From positions 11,029,927 to 11,093,926 of the forward strand of contig NC_134895.1 in the NCBI RefSeq assembly GCF_041734735.1: 64,000 nucleotides of DNA, read 5' to 3'. The stretch's first letter is position 1. Each line of letters starts with the position of its first letter. The translations under genes were made by a program, and so were the position numbers. The DNA is from Babylonia areolata (Eukaryota > Mollusca > Gastropoda > Neogastropoda > Buccinidae). The notes under the pieces were generated by a model. The model made no database searches. It saw nothing but the letters and a program-made list of their open reading frames with translations, and had not been told where the DNA came from. This document shows positions 45,701 through 60,323 of this stretch, one piece after another.

Positions 45701-48700
45701 CTGACGAGAAGGAAGAAGAAGAAGAAGGCGACAACGACGAAGAAGAAGAACAAGAAGAAGAAGCAACAACAGCAGCAACAGCAACCTGCAGCTGCAAGGG
45801 GAAAAAACTTCCACCGAACCAACAACAACGACCGGCAGTTGTTTCCCGTGAACCAGCTGTAAAAACCAGTCGCCCCATTCATTTATTTCTTTGGTGCTGT
45901 GTTCTGCCCGGAATTGGCGCTGCTCGCTTCCGTCTGAAACTTCACAATTTTGGCAGGCCTTGTTTCCACAATGTGTTCGCGACAAATCTGGAAGGCTTGT
46001 GATATATGTTTGGGGAGAATGAACAACTTGGCAGAATTCGTTTCTGTGCCGATTTTTCTTCTGTTTTTGTGTAGAAGGGTGGTAGGGGGTTGGGTAGGTT
46101 CACACTCTCTTCACACCAAAACAGGACCACGTGGAGTGGTTTTTATGAAGTGTTTTACTAAGAACAGCACACCTGGAACACATATGCAATCAAAAATCCA
46201 GGTCAAAAACAATAACCACACATGCTGGACATCACTGCTCTGAAGGCAGATACACCATACAAACACCAATATGCCATCAGCCTAAGCATTTCCACACTTA
46301 TCTAGGCACCATCGATCATATGTCCAGCAATACACTTTCTCAAGTAGATCTATGTAAAAACAACATCCAAGTTCCAGATAGCTTATCCAGCGCTAACAAT
46401 TGGTAACGTAAAATACCATGCAAACATACGACTGACCACTTTCAGTCCTATCATCATGAAGCGTCTTCATTTAATAGAAATCATGGCTACCAAGTTCAGT
46501 CTGTCTCTGGTGAACTGCAAACCATGTGCCCCAACAAAGGACTGATTCTCCGTGCTCACAAGGTTTTCTAACCGTTAACCACATTACCATGTGTCTTCTC
46601 GCTTTGTCTGAACAAAGTAACCAGTGGCACATGACGCAAGTCCTACACAAGTAATCACAACTACTAACAAATCAAACATGTGTTCCACAACACTTGCTGT
46701 TACCTCCATGTGCACACACACACGAAAAACCCTCAACACACACTGACAGTGTGTTAGCCTATAGATCTGTCCATTTCACACTGAACCAACATCACTTATT
46801 ATATACAAAACAAGTAAGTAATGCATCAAAACGAGTAGCAAAACCAAATTGCTCCACAGACCTGCTACATGCATAATCCTGACCCCTTTGGCTTCTCAAA
46901 ACTCAATGCTTACATTATTGATTTATTCCGACAGTTGACAAACCACTAGCACTGCCATACCCCCTGAGCAACATCAGTATGACATACTATCATTGATATG
47001 ACCAAGACACCAACACCATTTATTTTAAGCCAGACATAATATCCACAGTCACACATCCTAACAACAAATGTAAAATACTATGGGGTTGGGGGGGGGGGGG
47101 GGGGGTACTCAAAGAAAAACACCCACTTATCCCATGAAAAGTGAATTACACAAACTAACACAAACCATGGCTTCAGAATTACACATTTGTCACATTTACT
47201 TTTGACCTGCGTTACCAATATTGCAGCTGGTTGCTACAAGGTATAATCAGGAAAACCATGCCCCCTCATGGAACTGAACCACTGTACATTACTAAACACA
47301 GCCCAGGATACATAAACAAAATCAGCTGAGTACAACCATCCATTCACAGTCAACACAGGTGTTGATTTAATTGTCCACAAGACCCACTCTCAGAGTCTTT
47401 CTGCAATGCCCACTATTAACACAGGTCGTTCCCTTCTAACATTCTGAATGATCATCTCAACAACTCCCAAGAATTGCTATCACCACCACTGTTAAATGAA
47501 GTTATCACAGTCAACGTCCCAGTTAAATCTATTCTAAACAAATGCCAGAATTGTACCAAAGTCTAACTTTGCAGTGCCAGTCATCAACTTACAGTTTGCT
47601 CAAATACTTCTGTAACACAACACCATGGTCCCACCATAGCATGGGGCTAGTCACACAGCTGAATCTAAGGAGTACCAATTTTAGCAAAGTATAGAAAATA
47701 CTTGTACTTACAGCCCTGTATCCCCGCAAATCTGCTCTCCATGTCGTCTCTGGCCTTTCCAAACTTCCCGAATCTCTTCAGAGGGATGAAGGGGAATGGG
47801 AGAACTAGGTGTGTACTTCACTTTTTAACCCTTCCTTCCAACATTATCAATGTACAACACTCCCCAATTGGATGAACCAAAGTAACCAATCTTGGCTGGT
47901 CTTGGAGTTGAGAGACTGATTGACATATCCGCTATTCCTATGTTGGTTTCCTCTTTCAACGCGGTTTGATCTGATTCGCTACAATTCAACCCACTTGTCT
48001 ATACACATTCTATGATGACAAGTTTACCCGTTTACGTCACAAAGAGATTGGGGAGACAGGACAATACAGCTCTCGGCCTGTTAGCCGGCTTGATCAAAGT
48101 TTGCATTAGCATAAATTCTCCCTAGCTTTCGTTCCGAAGTCCCGCCATCTACGTCAGTTGCGTTCGTGGAGGGGAGGTGGGGAATGACTTGAAAGACGGG
48201 CCGCCACACGGGACATTCTGCTCAGCACGGGAATTGCGGCAGACGTCGCACAACCGCACGTATTCCTACAACTGGGACTGGTGACGCGGTGTCGCTGACC
48301 AAAGAGGGCCGACTAGGGAGTGGGGTGAGGAGGGGGGTGGAAAGAGGGAGTGTGGCGCGGTGTCGGTGCGACCTCAAAGACTGGACTTTGGATGGAGCGG
48401 GAAGGGAGATAAGAAGGAGAAGAGGGTGGCGGGGGTTGGAAGGAGGGAGGATGGCGTGGTGTCGGCGCAACCTCAAAGACTGGACTTTGGATGGAGCGGG
48501 AAGGGAGATAAGAAGGAGAAGGGGAGGGGTGGCGAAGGGATGGGGAGGGAAAGGGGGAAGGGGGGGGGGGACAGAGTGCAGGTGGGGGGGGGGGGGGGGT
48601 GACACTGCTGGCACACTGTAACATCCACCCCCGGCTTTTGAAGGCAATGTCCTCATTGCAGCCGGACCTCAAGCAATTCCTTCATGCCAATGGGGAGAAT

Positions 48701-51700
48701 AGTTCTCCAGAGAACATTAGCAATGAAACAGTGACTAGCATAGAGAGGGGACCTATTGATAAGAATCTCACCACTCCAAGCATTCCCAATTTGATTGAAT
48801 GAGGATAGGCCCGGGTGTAGTACCCAAAATTTTACCAGGAACCAAATTGAGAGGGGGGGGGGGGGGAAGATCCAACCATCCTTCCAACAAAAGTGAACCT
48901 AACTGTGACCATGGAATATCTGAACTCTGGGCTGTGACCCGTTACTTCCTAACTGCACTGCAAGGTTTGTTCGTGGGGTTTGGGTTCATACCTTTGTTTA
49001 CTCGCGTGCTCCTACGGACTGGGACTTGGGATGGGGTTGACCGACTTGGCACACCATTGTCAGGAACTCTGTGGCTTGGGGGTGGAGAATCTGTGGGTTG
49101 CAAATCAGGAAAGGGTCCCTGGATGGGAATCAGAACCCACCCATCATCATCTTCATTGCTGTCGTCCTTCCTACTCTGTTGGACTTCCGCTTCAGACTTA
49201 TCTTCCAACAAGGTAGACTGGGGCTGCACCATCACTGGGAGGAGATCCGCACGGTTCAAAGTGAACTCACGCCCACCCTTGAAGGGACGTACCACATACA
49301 CAGGGGTATCACCAAAAGGACGAGCAGTCACCACATGCAAGTCCGAAAGCCACCTGTCTTGGATCTTCCTCCTCCCAACTCCCCTGTTCTTTATGTACAC
49401 CAAATCGCCCACAGCCAATGACGTGTCTCTGCAAGGCTGTTGCTTTGCAGCATGTTCCCTTGCCACGTTGTGGAGGCGGGTTTGAACCTTTGAATGGGCC
49501 TCCAGAAGCCTGGCCCGATGTTGGCGAACCCAGTCTGCGGCATTTGTGGCAGAGGCTGGTTCCCGCCCCAAGAGAACATCAACTGGCAGTTGGGGATCCT
49601 GCCCAAAGAGAAGGTAGTGTGGGGAGAATCCTGTTGTGGAGTGGGGCGTGTTGTTGTAAGCCTGTACCACCTCCTGCAAATAGACTGGCCACCGTTTCTT
49701 TTGTTCGACTGACAGTGTTCTGAGAAGATCATGGAGGGTGCGATTGAAACGCTCACACTGCCCATTTCCCTGAGGATGATATGGGGTTGTTCTGGTTTTA
49801 TGAATTCCATACATGTCACAAAGGGACCGAACGAGGGCCGACTCAAAATCTCTTCCCTGATCGCTATGTATCCTCTCTGGGACCCCATAGCGGCTGAACC
49901 ACTCTTTCACAAGAACCTGGACAACTGTCTTAGCCTCTTGATTTCTGGTGGGAACGGCTACTGTGAACTTAGTAAAGACATCAGTCATTACAAGTACGTT
50001 CTCCCGACCATCACTTGCCATCTCCAGCATTGTGAAATCTATGGCCAGAATCTGAAGGGGATGACTGGCATGAATATGCCCCATGGAAGATTTTGCAGTG
50101 GCTCTCCTGTTGACAAGACAGCGAGGACAGCGATCAATGTATTGCTGCACTTCTGCTGTCATCCCTGGCCAATAGACTCGCTGTCGCAACAGACCCAGGG
50201 TTCTATCTAACCCTTGGTGGCCCATCTTGTCATGCAGCTCATACAAGACTGTAGGTCGGAGCGTGGTGGGAAGTACCAGTTGTTCAACCTTCCCCCAGTT
50301 GGGATCTGTGACATGTCTAACCAACACTCCATCCTTCACCTCAAGTCTGTGGTGCTGCCTCAAAAGAGACCGATTTGCAGCTGTTTCTGCCTTCTCACTG
50401 GGCTTGCTCGGCCACACCTTCAACATCGGGTTCAGCTGGGGATCATCCTTCTGTGCCAAGGCCAGATCTTGGTGTGACAAGGTTGGCAGTACTGGTGTCC
50501 CCAAATGAAAGGCTGAAGCCTTCTGCCCCTTGTCCTCTGAACCTGTGATCTCTGCACTCTGGCACCAAACCTCTTCTGCAGTGGCAACTTCAGGGGGAAC
50601 CTGTGTGCCATTTGGAGCAAGGGCCAAGTAAGATGGAAGTCGGGAAAGGGCATCAGCCCTGTTTTCCCTGCCAGGCCTGTACTTGACCTCAAAGTCAAAC
50701 TGAGCTAACTGAGCAGCCCACCTCTGTTCTAGTGCCCCAAGCTTTGAAGATCTGAAATGGGCCAAAGGATTATTGTTGGTGTACACCTCAAACTTTGAAC
50801 CTAGGAGATAGCCCCTGAACTTCTCCATCACTGCCCATTTCAGCGCTAGCATCTCTAATTTGAAGCTGCTGTAATTAGCCTCATTTCGCTCTGTGGGACG
50901 CAACCTGTGACTTGCATAGGTGATGACCCTGGTAGTCCCATCTGATTGCTTCTGACCAAGAATCGCGCCAAGGCCCTCGAAACTTGCGTCTGTCTCCAGG
51001 ATAAAAGGCTTTGAAAAATCTGCGAAGGCTAGAACCTCAGACCCTGTCAATGCTTGCTTCAGCTGATCAAAAGCTGCCTGGTGTTCTTCTTGCCATGCCT
51101 GATGGATGGAAGCCAGTTTCCCCTTTTTGCCACTGGAATGCTGGTTTACAAGGGTGTGTAGGGGTCCTGCAATCCTAGCATAGTTCTTCACGAACCGCCG
51201 ATAGTACCCAGCAAACCCCAGAAAGGAACGCAACTCCCTGACGTTGGATGGTACGGGCCAGTTCCGCACTACCTCAGTCTTTTCACTCTGACAACTGATC
51301 CCCTGGGCAGAGATAGTATGTCCCAGATAGTCAACTTCATGTCTCAACAACTGGCATTTCTCAAGTTTGATCTTCAGACCAGTCTCTTCAATTCTACTCA
51401 AAACCCTCTCGAGATGTTGCAGATGCTCCTCAAATGTTTTGGAAAACACCAGTAAGTCATCCAGATAAACAAGCAGAAAACTGAAAAGAAAATCAGACAT
51501 GACTGAATTCATGAGGCGCTGAAAGGTGGCTGGCGCGCCAGACAACCCAAACGGCATTCGGGTGTACTCAAACAACCCAAATGGGGTCATAAAGGCTGTC
51601 TTTTGCTGGTCTTCCGGGTCCATGGCTATCTGGTGATACCCACTTGCGAGATCCAGAGTGGAAAAGAACTGTGCACCTGTAAGTGCATCAAAACTCTCTT

Positions 51701-54700
51701 GGATTCTCGGCAAGGGGTATGCGTCCTTTACCATTTTGCCATTTAACCGCCTGTAGTCAACACAGAGACGCATCGACCCATCTTTCTTGTGGACAACTAT
51801 GATTGGGGCGGCATAAGGACTGTGGCTTTCTTTCACGACCCCTTTCTCTATGAGGTCCCTGATGTGTTCCCGGACCTCTTGAAAGTCCCGCGGGGGAATG
51901 GGTCGGTATGCCTGAGCAACAGGGATGTCGTCAGTTGTGGGAATCTTGTGTGGTTCCCTGTCCGTAAAGCCTATGTCAGTTTCTTCAGATGAAATGACAT
52001 GCTTGTATCTAGCCAAAAGATCCAAAACCCTACGCTTCTGTTCTTCTGTCCCTGCAAAATCATGCAATTGTGAGCAAAACGACTCACCTCTTTCCTCTGC
52101 TTCACTGGAGGAACACCTCTCAATGATGATCTCTTCCGAGTTCACCTGCAAATGGGGTACATGCCCCGACTCCACTGACTCAACTGTGTGCAGGACTGCA
52201 ACGGGTGTCCTGGACTGTAAGACAACATCATCATCAGACAGATTTGCAATCCTTACATATCTGGAAGAGTTGTCGGCAGCAACCAAAGTAGGGACAACAA
52301 ACAAACCTGGGGGAAGGGGATGGCTAGAGGGTTCAGCTAACAATTTCCTAAAGGGTCTCTCTATGCCACTGATCCTGACACACACCAAACTACAACTAGG
52401 AATCTGGGTCCTACAAACCACTCTTGCTACCCCCCGAACAGAAGCATTGTGAGCACGCACTTCATTGATGACTGGCTGCAAACATGGTGGAAACTTTTCA
52501 CAAGGATTTTGATCCTGACTAAGGGGAGAGAGGATTTGTTGCAACACATTCATGCCTACGATAGCCGGGGTTTGTTGCTTGTGCATATAGGTGGAGGGGT
52601 CAGCTGAATCTTTCACAACTAACAGGGATGCCCGACACATTTTCCCAAACACTTCTATCTCACCCTCCAACAGACCAACATATGGTATGTCTAAACCATT
52701 GGCCGCCTTGACAGTCAGCCAATTTGTCTGCTGAAGTGATACATTTCCCAATTGCTGATGATACCAGGACTCTGACACAGTGCTAATCTAACTACCTGTA
52801 TCAACCAGTGCTTTGACTTCCCTCCCCTCTATCATCATCATTGTTTGAGGGCATCGACCAGTTAAATTGCTAAAGTTAGCCTTGTTGCCCGCCTCCACTG
52901 CTTGGCTACGCACAGCAGAGGCAGCTAGTTTCCCCCCTGCCCCGGGCGCTTCTGCATCTGCTCATCCCTCTTTCTCTTTTTGCAGTCACACTGGAAGTGA
53001 CCCAATTTCTGACAGTAAAAGCACCGCTTATCAGTTGGTGGCGGCATGATTGCCCTGGGGTGGATAACATCTGTCGGGGTTGTCTGCTTCATCATGGAAG
53101 CCATGGCAGCTTGCATGGCCTGGACTGAATCTGCGAGGGCGGCCACTTGTCTGCTCAGCTCTGTCACCTCTGGGGCCGGTGATGGTACCAGCTGGTGTTG
53201 GTAAACTGCTGGTGGGGCATCCTCTGGTTCATCTTCTTCCCGGGTCCATCTGAGGGCTTCCTCTTTTATGCTGTAGAAACTGGTGTTGTCCCGCTCTCGG
53301 ACTAGGCGTCTCAGCTCTCTCTTGAGGGGGGCAGAGGATAGGCCCTCAATGAATCGGTCACGCAGCATCTCCGCCGAGATGCTGTCTGGTTCCCTTTCGT
53401 TGATCCGGGCCTCCTTATTCTTGAGACCCTGTGCAAATTCCAAGACAGACTGTCCTGGTAACTGTTGTCGGCCGTGGAAAGCTGACATCAGCCCTGTCAG
53501 TGGTCGGCTATCCCCAAACGTTCTCTTCAGGATCTGCAAGACCTTCTGTGTAGTGTCAATCTCATTCCCCTTATATGCAAGAACCTCCCGCCTGGCCTTA
53601 CCCTGCAGATGACGGATGATAAAGTCTACCCCAATTGGTTCTGCCATCCTGTACGCTCCCAGAACCCTGGTGACCTCTGATATAAAGTCTTCTGCTGGTC
53701 CATCCGCAGACTCCCCTGAGAAGTGGGTCAGCTTGGGGGGTGCCCACCACTGTGTCGCAGCCACTTGTTGGTTCCTCTCTGCCATCCTGCTACGGTCTGC
53801 TGTGTGGCTGCTCCCAATGAGGACTGTGTGCTGTTCAGTTTAAACACCTCACCTGTTGATCCTGTTGGCGACGCCAAGTTGTACAAAGGTGGTAGGGGGT
53901 TGGATAGGTTCACACTCTCATCACACCAAAACAGGACCACATGGAGTGGCTTTTATGAAGTGTTTTACTAAGAACAGCACACCTGGAACACATATGCAAT
54001 CAAAAATCCAGGTCAAAAACAGTAACCACACATGCTGGACATCACTGCTCTGAAGGCAGATACACCATACAAACACCAATATGCCATCAGCCTAAGCATT
54101 TCCACACTTATCTAGGCACCATCGATCAGCAATACACTTTCTCAAGGAGATCTATGTAAAAACAACATCCAAGTTCCAGATAGCTTATCCAGCGCTAACA
54201 ATTGGTAACGTAAAATACCATGCAAACATACGACTGACCACTTTCAGTCCTATCATCATGAAGCATCTTCATTGTCACAGTTACATAGAAATCATGGCTA
54301 CCAAGTTCAGTCTGTCTCTGGTGAACAGCAAACCATGTGCCCCAACATAGGACTGATTCTCCGTGCTCACAGGTTTTTCTAACCGTTAACCACATTACCA
54401 TGTGTCTTCTCGCTTTGTCTGAACAAAGTAACCAGTGGCACATGACGCAAGTCCTACACAAGTAATCACAACTACTAACAAATCAAACATGTGTCCCATA
54501 GCATTCGCCGTTACCCCAGTGGGCACACACCAAACAATCCTTAACACACACTGAGAGTTTAAGCCTATAAGTATTCACTTCACATTTATCCATCACCACC
54601 TTACAAAACAAGCAAGTAATGCATCAAAACGAGTAGCAAAACCAAATTGCTCCACAGACCTGCTACATGCATAATCATGACCCCTTTGGCTTCTCAAAAC

Positions 54701-56382
54701 TCAATGCTTACATTATTGATTTATTCCAACAGTTGACAAACCACTGCCATACCCCCTGAGCAACATCAGTATGATATACTATCATTGATATGACCAAGAC
54801 ACCAACACCATTTATATTAAGCCAGACATAATATCCACAGTCACACATCGTAACAACAAATGTAAAATACTATGGGGTTGGGGGGGTGGGGGTGGGGGGT
54901 GGGGGTGGGGGTACTCAAAGAAAGACACCCACTTATCCCATGAAAAGTGAATTACACAAACTAACACAAACCATGGCTTCAGAATTACACATTTGTCACA
55001 TTTACTTTTGACCTGTGTTACCGATATTGCAGCTGGTTGCTACAAGGTATAATCAGGAAAACCACGCCCCCTCATGGAACTGAACCACTGTACATTACTA
55101 AACACAGCCAAGGATACATAAACAAAATCAGCTGAGTACAACCATCCATTCACAGTCAACACAGGCGTTGATTTAATTGTCCACAATACCCACTCTCAGA
55201 GTCTTTCTGCAATGCCCACTACTAACACAGGTCATTCCCTTCTAACATTCTGAATGATCATCTCAACAACTCCCAAGAATTGCTATCACCACCACTGTTA
55301 AATGAAGTTATCACAGTCAACGTCCCAGTTAAATCTATTCTAAACAAATGCCAGAATTGTACCAAAGTCTAACTTTGCAGTGCCAGTCATCAACTTACAG
55401 TTTGCTCAAATACTTCTGTAACACAACACCATGGTCCCACCATAGCATGGGGCTAGTCACACAGCTGAATCTAAGGAGTACCAATTTTAGCAAAGTATAG
55501 AAAATACTTGTACTTACAGCCCTATATCCCCGCAGATCTGCTCTCCGTGTCGTCTGTGGCCTTTCCAAACTTCCCGAATCTCTTCAGAGGGATGAAGGGG
55601 AATGGGAGAACTAGGTGTGTACTTCACTTTTTAACCCTTCCTTCCAACATTATCAATGTACAACACTCCCCAATTGGATGAACCAAAGTAACCAATCTTG
55701 GCTGGTCTTGGAGTTGAGAGACTGATTGACTTATCCGCTATTCCTATGTTGGTTTCCTCTTTCAACACGGTTTGATCTGATTCGCCAACAAAACCTGCTT
55801 GTGTATACACACTGTGACGCCAAGTCTAACATTTAACGTCACAAAGAGAAGGGGGGTGGGGGGGGGGGGAGGAAGACACAACATCAGAGCATCATGCCCA
55901 CCGGGTCGAGGATAGATTTTGCATAAACTCCCCCTAGCTTCATCCCGAAGTCCTGCCGTCCACCTCAGCAATGTTTGTGAACAGGAAGATGGGGAATGAC
56001 TTGAAAGACAGGCCGCCACACGGGAAGTTGTGCTCAGCACGAGGATGGCGGCAGACATCACGTAACTGCACGTGTTCCTATAGCTGGGGCGGGCAACGCG
56101 GCGTCGCTGACCAAAGAGGGCCGACTAGGGAGTGGGGTGAGGAGGGGGGTGGAAAGAGGGAGTGTGGCGCGGTGTCGGCGCGACCTCAAAGACTGGATTT
56201 TGGATGGAGCGGGAAGGGAGATAAGAAGGAGAAGGGGAGGGGTGGCGAAGGGATGGGGAGGGAAGGGGGGGGGGACAGAGTGCAGGTGGTGAGGGGGGGG
56301 GGGGTGACACTGCTGGCACACTATAACATTTGTTTTTTGTTTTTTTAACTGTCAGGAGTATTTCACCGACAAGACCGGAGTC

Positions 56383-56435
<53 letters not shown>

Positions 56436-59400
56436 CAGAGGGAGAGAGAGATTTGGAAAACTGGAAATGGTTTATTCATGAAAAAGCCATTACTCCAAAT
56501 GAAGGGGCTGTTTGTGACAAAATAGATATTTGCAAATACAGCCATTGATAATGTCAATTTCTAGAAAGGACGTTTTACTATGAAAGCATTGTATCTGATT
56601 TCAAAAGCTCGATACAAAAAAAAACATACTGAAATTTTCAATTACATTTTCATTTGCTGATGTCATCAGCGAGATCAGGCGGAAAAGACCATGGTTGTTT
56701 ATAGTATTTTCCTTGGATCAGTCTCTCTCTTATGTTTTGAAATACTGGACATACCAAAGCAGAATGCAATCCGTCTTCTTATGATTCTTCACATTGTGGA
56801 CACAATAAATCGCGTTCTGTATCAATCGTATATCTAAAATAATGAGTACAAATATCAGATACTCCACAACGAAATGTCTATGTGATTTGCTTCACAGTAC
56901 AATTCAGATTGAGATACAGATACGGCTTTACATTGTCACATATTCCGTTGAGTATAGAATAAATCTGAAATCTTCCACTTGTTTTGATATGGTGCTGCCA
57001 GTTACAGTCAATAAGCCTTTGACGAAGATTAAAAAAATAAAATGAAATAAAAAAATTTTTAAAAATCTGAACATTATGTACTTCTTGATTTATCCATACA
57101 TGCCCATATCCATATTCAAACAAACATGTTTTTACATAAGTTGCCCAGTTCCTTTTACCGCTAGTATCGAGTTGTGAAAGCATTCTGTATGCTTTATGTG
57201 GTATCCTATTTTCAGCCATACTAATTATCTTTAACCAATAGCTTATACAACGTAGAACAGAGTTAATTACAATGGGATATCTATCAATTTATCCATAAAC
57301 AAAATCATTTGGCGTATGTCTGTCGACCCCTTAAAGTCGTTTCAAAACACACAAATGCACCTTCTCACACTGTTCGGCTGCTTTTTCTAAAGCCCATAAT
57401 TCGGCAACATACTGAAAAATCGGCTGTACGTTTGAATCAAACAGTTTCACGAGTATTTTCAGGGAGTTATTATTGAACATCTGCAATGTTTGCATTATAC
57501 ACAATAAAGCATTCTTTCCCCGACTCGCTAAATCTTTACAAGCACCCTTGAAACTTAATTTTGTCGAAAAATAAATTCCAAGCTATTTATAAACATTTAC
57601 AACAGGCATCACATTTTTGTCATGGGTCCATTTTTCTCTACTAGATAAATAGCCGCCTCCTTTTCTAAACACAATTATATTACTTTTTAATAAATCAACT
57701 TGTAAGTCTAAAGCAATTGCAGCGCTGTGTAAACCAGTTAACTGCTTCCGCAAACCAACAATAGTTTCAGATATTAGATTGACACCATCCGCCAATTGTA
57801 GAATACGAAGTTCCAAGGTATCAAATGAAGAAAATGCTGCACCATGTCGGCCATTTTTCATCACTTCAAGGGCTAATTTATTTTTAATAAAGAAAACAAA
57901 ACCAGGCTATAGACATCGCCCTGCTTGACACCAGCAGTACAGTTTATAACTTTGGTTAGTTTGTTTCCGTTTTTCACAAGGGCTCTTACGCTATTATACA
58001 TGCTCTTGATACATCTAAAGTTTTCCTTTAATGCCATTTTTCAATTAAAAAAATGGGCATAATAAATTTCTGTTAGCTGATTCAAAAGCTTTTTCAAAGT
58101 CTATAAATGCTACATAGAACTTCCGGTTTCCAGCAAATTGCTTCTGTACTAATGCCATAAAGGTAAACACGTGATCGATAGTGGAATACCCCTTTTTAAT
58201 CCTGCTTGTATATCTCCAGTCAGGTCATTTTCTGAGATCCAGGCTTGCAGTCTACTATTGATGATGGTGCAAAAACGTTTACTACTGGTTTCACAAAGCG
58301 CAAAACCTCTGTAATTACTAGGACTATTAATTTTTACATCTCCTTTCTTATGTAAAGGTAGAATGAAAGATTATGTCAAACAATGCATTAAAGAATTTAC
58401 AACAACAAAAATCAGCAGTTTGATCACAAAAATATTTGAGGAATTCTCCAATTATTCCGTCTGGTCCTGGAGCTTTTTTAGGTTTCAGTTTCCAAAATGC
58501 AAGCAACACTTCCTCTCTTGAAAGAGAGCGATTAAAAACATAGATATCCTCATCATCTTCATCTTCAGTAACTGTGTTATCATCTGTACTGAAATTTTCA
58601 GTTTCTCTTTCAAGCAGTGCTGGTAACAGCCATTGAGTGTAATATTGTTCCGAACATGCCTACGTTCTTTCATTCATCCATTCTTTTTTTTTTTTCTTTA
58701 TGTCTGTCTGTCTGTCTCTGTCCCCAGAGACACAGTGGGACACGTGGATGCCATCTTTGATAATGGTGGTTTGGTGGGAATCAACCCAGCTGATCGTGTG
58801 AGGTAATGACTGTGTGACTGCACCCAGACAGCGTAGACAGCGTTCGTTGATTATGGACGTGTTAAGTACAAAATTCTTCTTCTTCGTCTTCGTCTTCGTC
58901 CTCCTGATATTTAAATAGCGCCTATCTTCGAACAGAAACTAAACTCTATGGTAGTAGGAGGAGGAGGAGCTGCAGCAGCAGTAGCAGTAGTATAGTAGTA
59001 GTTGCAAATCTTCGAACAGAAACCAAACTCTAGAGAAGAAGTAGTGGTGGTGGTAATGGTGCCTATCTTCGAACAGGAACCACATTCTACAGTAGTAGTA
59101 GTAGTAGCAGCAGGAGTAGTAGAAATAGTAGTAGCAGCGCCTATCTTCGAACAGGAACCACATTCTACAGTAGTAGTAGCAGCAGCAGCAGCAGCAGGAG
59201 TAGTAGAAGTAGTAGTAGCAGCGCCTATCATCGAACAGAAACCACTATATACAGTAGTAGTAGTAGTAGTCCTCTGTGTGATGTTTCTGGCGCAGTGACG
59301 GTTGTGGCTTTTCAGACCTATTCTGGAATGACAGGCCGTTTCACCGAATAGAATAGAATACAATAGACTATGTCTTTATTACCAAGTGTACCGGGGTCAC

Positions 59401-60252
59401 AAGGAATACTGGGGACGGGAGAGGGGGGTAGTACATGACAAGATACGAACATAAATCGAAAATCATACACAAACACAGATACAGTAGAAATTAGGATACA
59501 TACAAGTGCATACCAATATAAAAACTTGTGCATACTCACACATGCACGCACTGCACACACACACACACACGCACGCACGCACACACACACACACACACAC
59601 ACAAACTCACATACACACACAGGTAGATGGTTGATGATCGTTGCTGTTGCAGTTGTTGATGATGTTGATACTTATATAGCGCCTATCTTCGGTCAGATAC
59701 CAAACTCTAAGCGCTTTACAAACACGGAATCATTTGCACAGCAGGCTGTCTACCTAGTTAGAGTCAGCCAAGAGTTGCCTATAGGTGCTCATCATTCGTT
59801 TCCTTTGTCAGGCTTTAGAAATGTGCATACACATGTTTTAGAGTGGATTTATCTTCAGAATTTTGCCAGGGACAAACCTTTCGTTGCCTTGGGTTGTTTT
59901 ACGTGCGCCAAATGCATGCTGCACACGGGACCTCGGTTTATCGTCTCATCTGAATGACTAGTGTCCACGGTGTCCAATTGTTTGAAATATGTAAAAGCAA
60001 TATGTTGTGATTGCTTTGATGGAAAAATCTATGACACTTCCGCATCTTTTGAAACCTTACACAGGTTTGGTAATTTCGAAAATCACAAATCAATCTTTCA
60101 TTTTATACTCATTTCACAATCATATTTGTTCAAGATGTTGTGCTAATATGTATGCAAAAATACAGTGCGTGGTGCGTGCGTAGTTGCGGGTGTGCACGCA
60201 AACGCATGCATACGTACATACAGATATATCTATATCCGTATCTGTCTATCCA

Positions 60253-60323
<71 letters not shown>

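Larger units (their letters stand above)
46070..56328 (-). mobile_element. Ty3/Gypsy LTR retrotransposon (Metaviridae), nearly whole fossil
   Basis: About 10.26 kb, antisense within TPMT B intron 4. Both LTRs start TG and end CA in + orientation, and TTTG flanks the element on each side (46066-46069 and 56329-56332). Order on the minus strand: 5' LTR, primer-binding-like TGGCGTCGCCAAC just inside it, gag, pol, polypurine-like CCGGGGGTGGA, 3' LTR. No envelope gene is visible. It looks nearly whole with perhaps one or two breaks. LTR similarity suggests a relatively young insertion. Confidence 0.9.

Noticed and set aside
48222-48672. Proline-rich frames in the LTR of the Gypsy element, repeated at 56058-56321
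   Set aside because: They come from the G/C-rich purine tract of the LTR; both LTRs show them in more than one frame.
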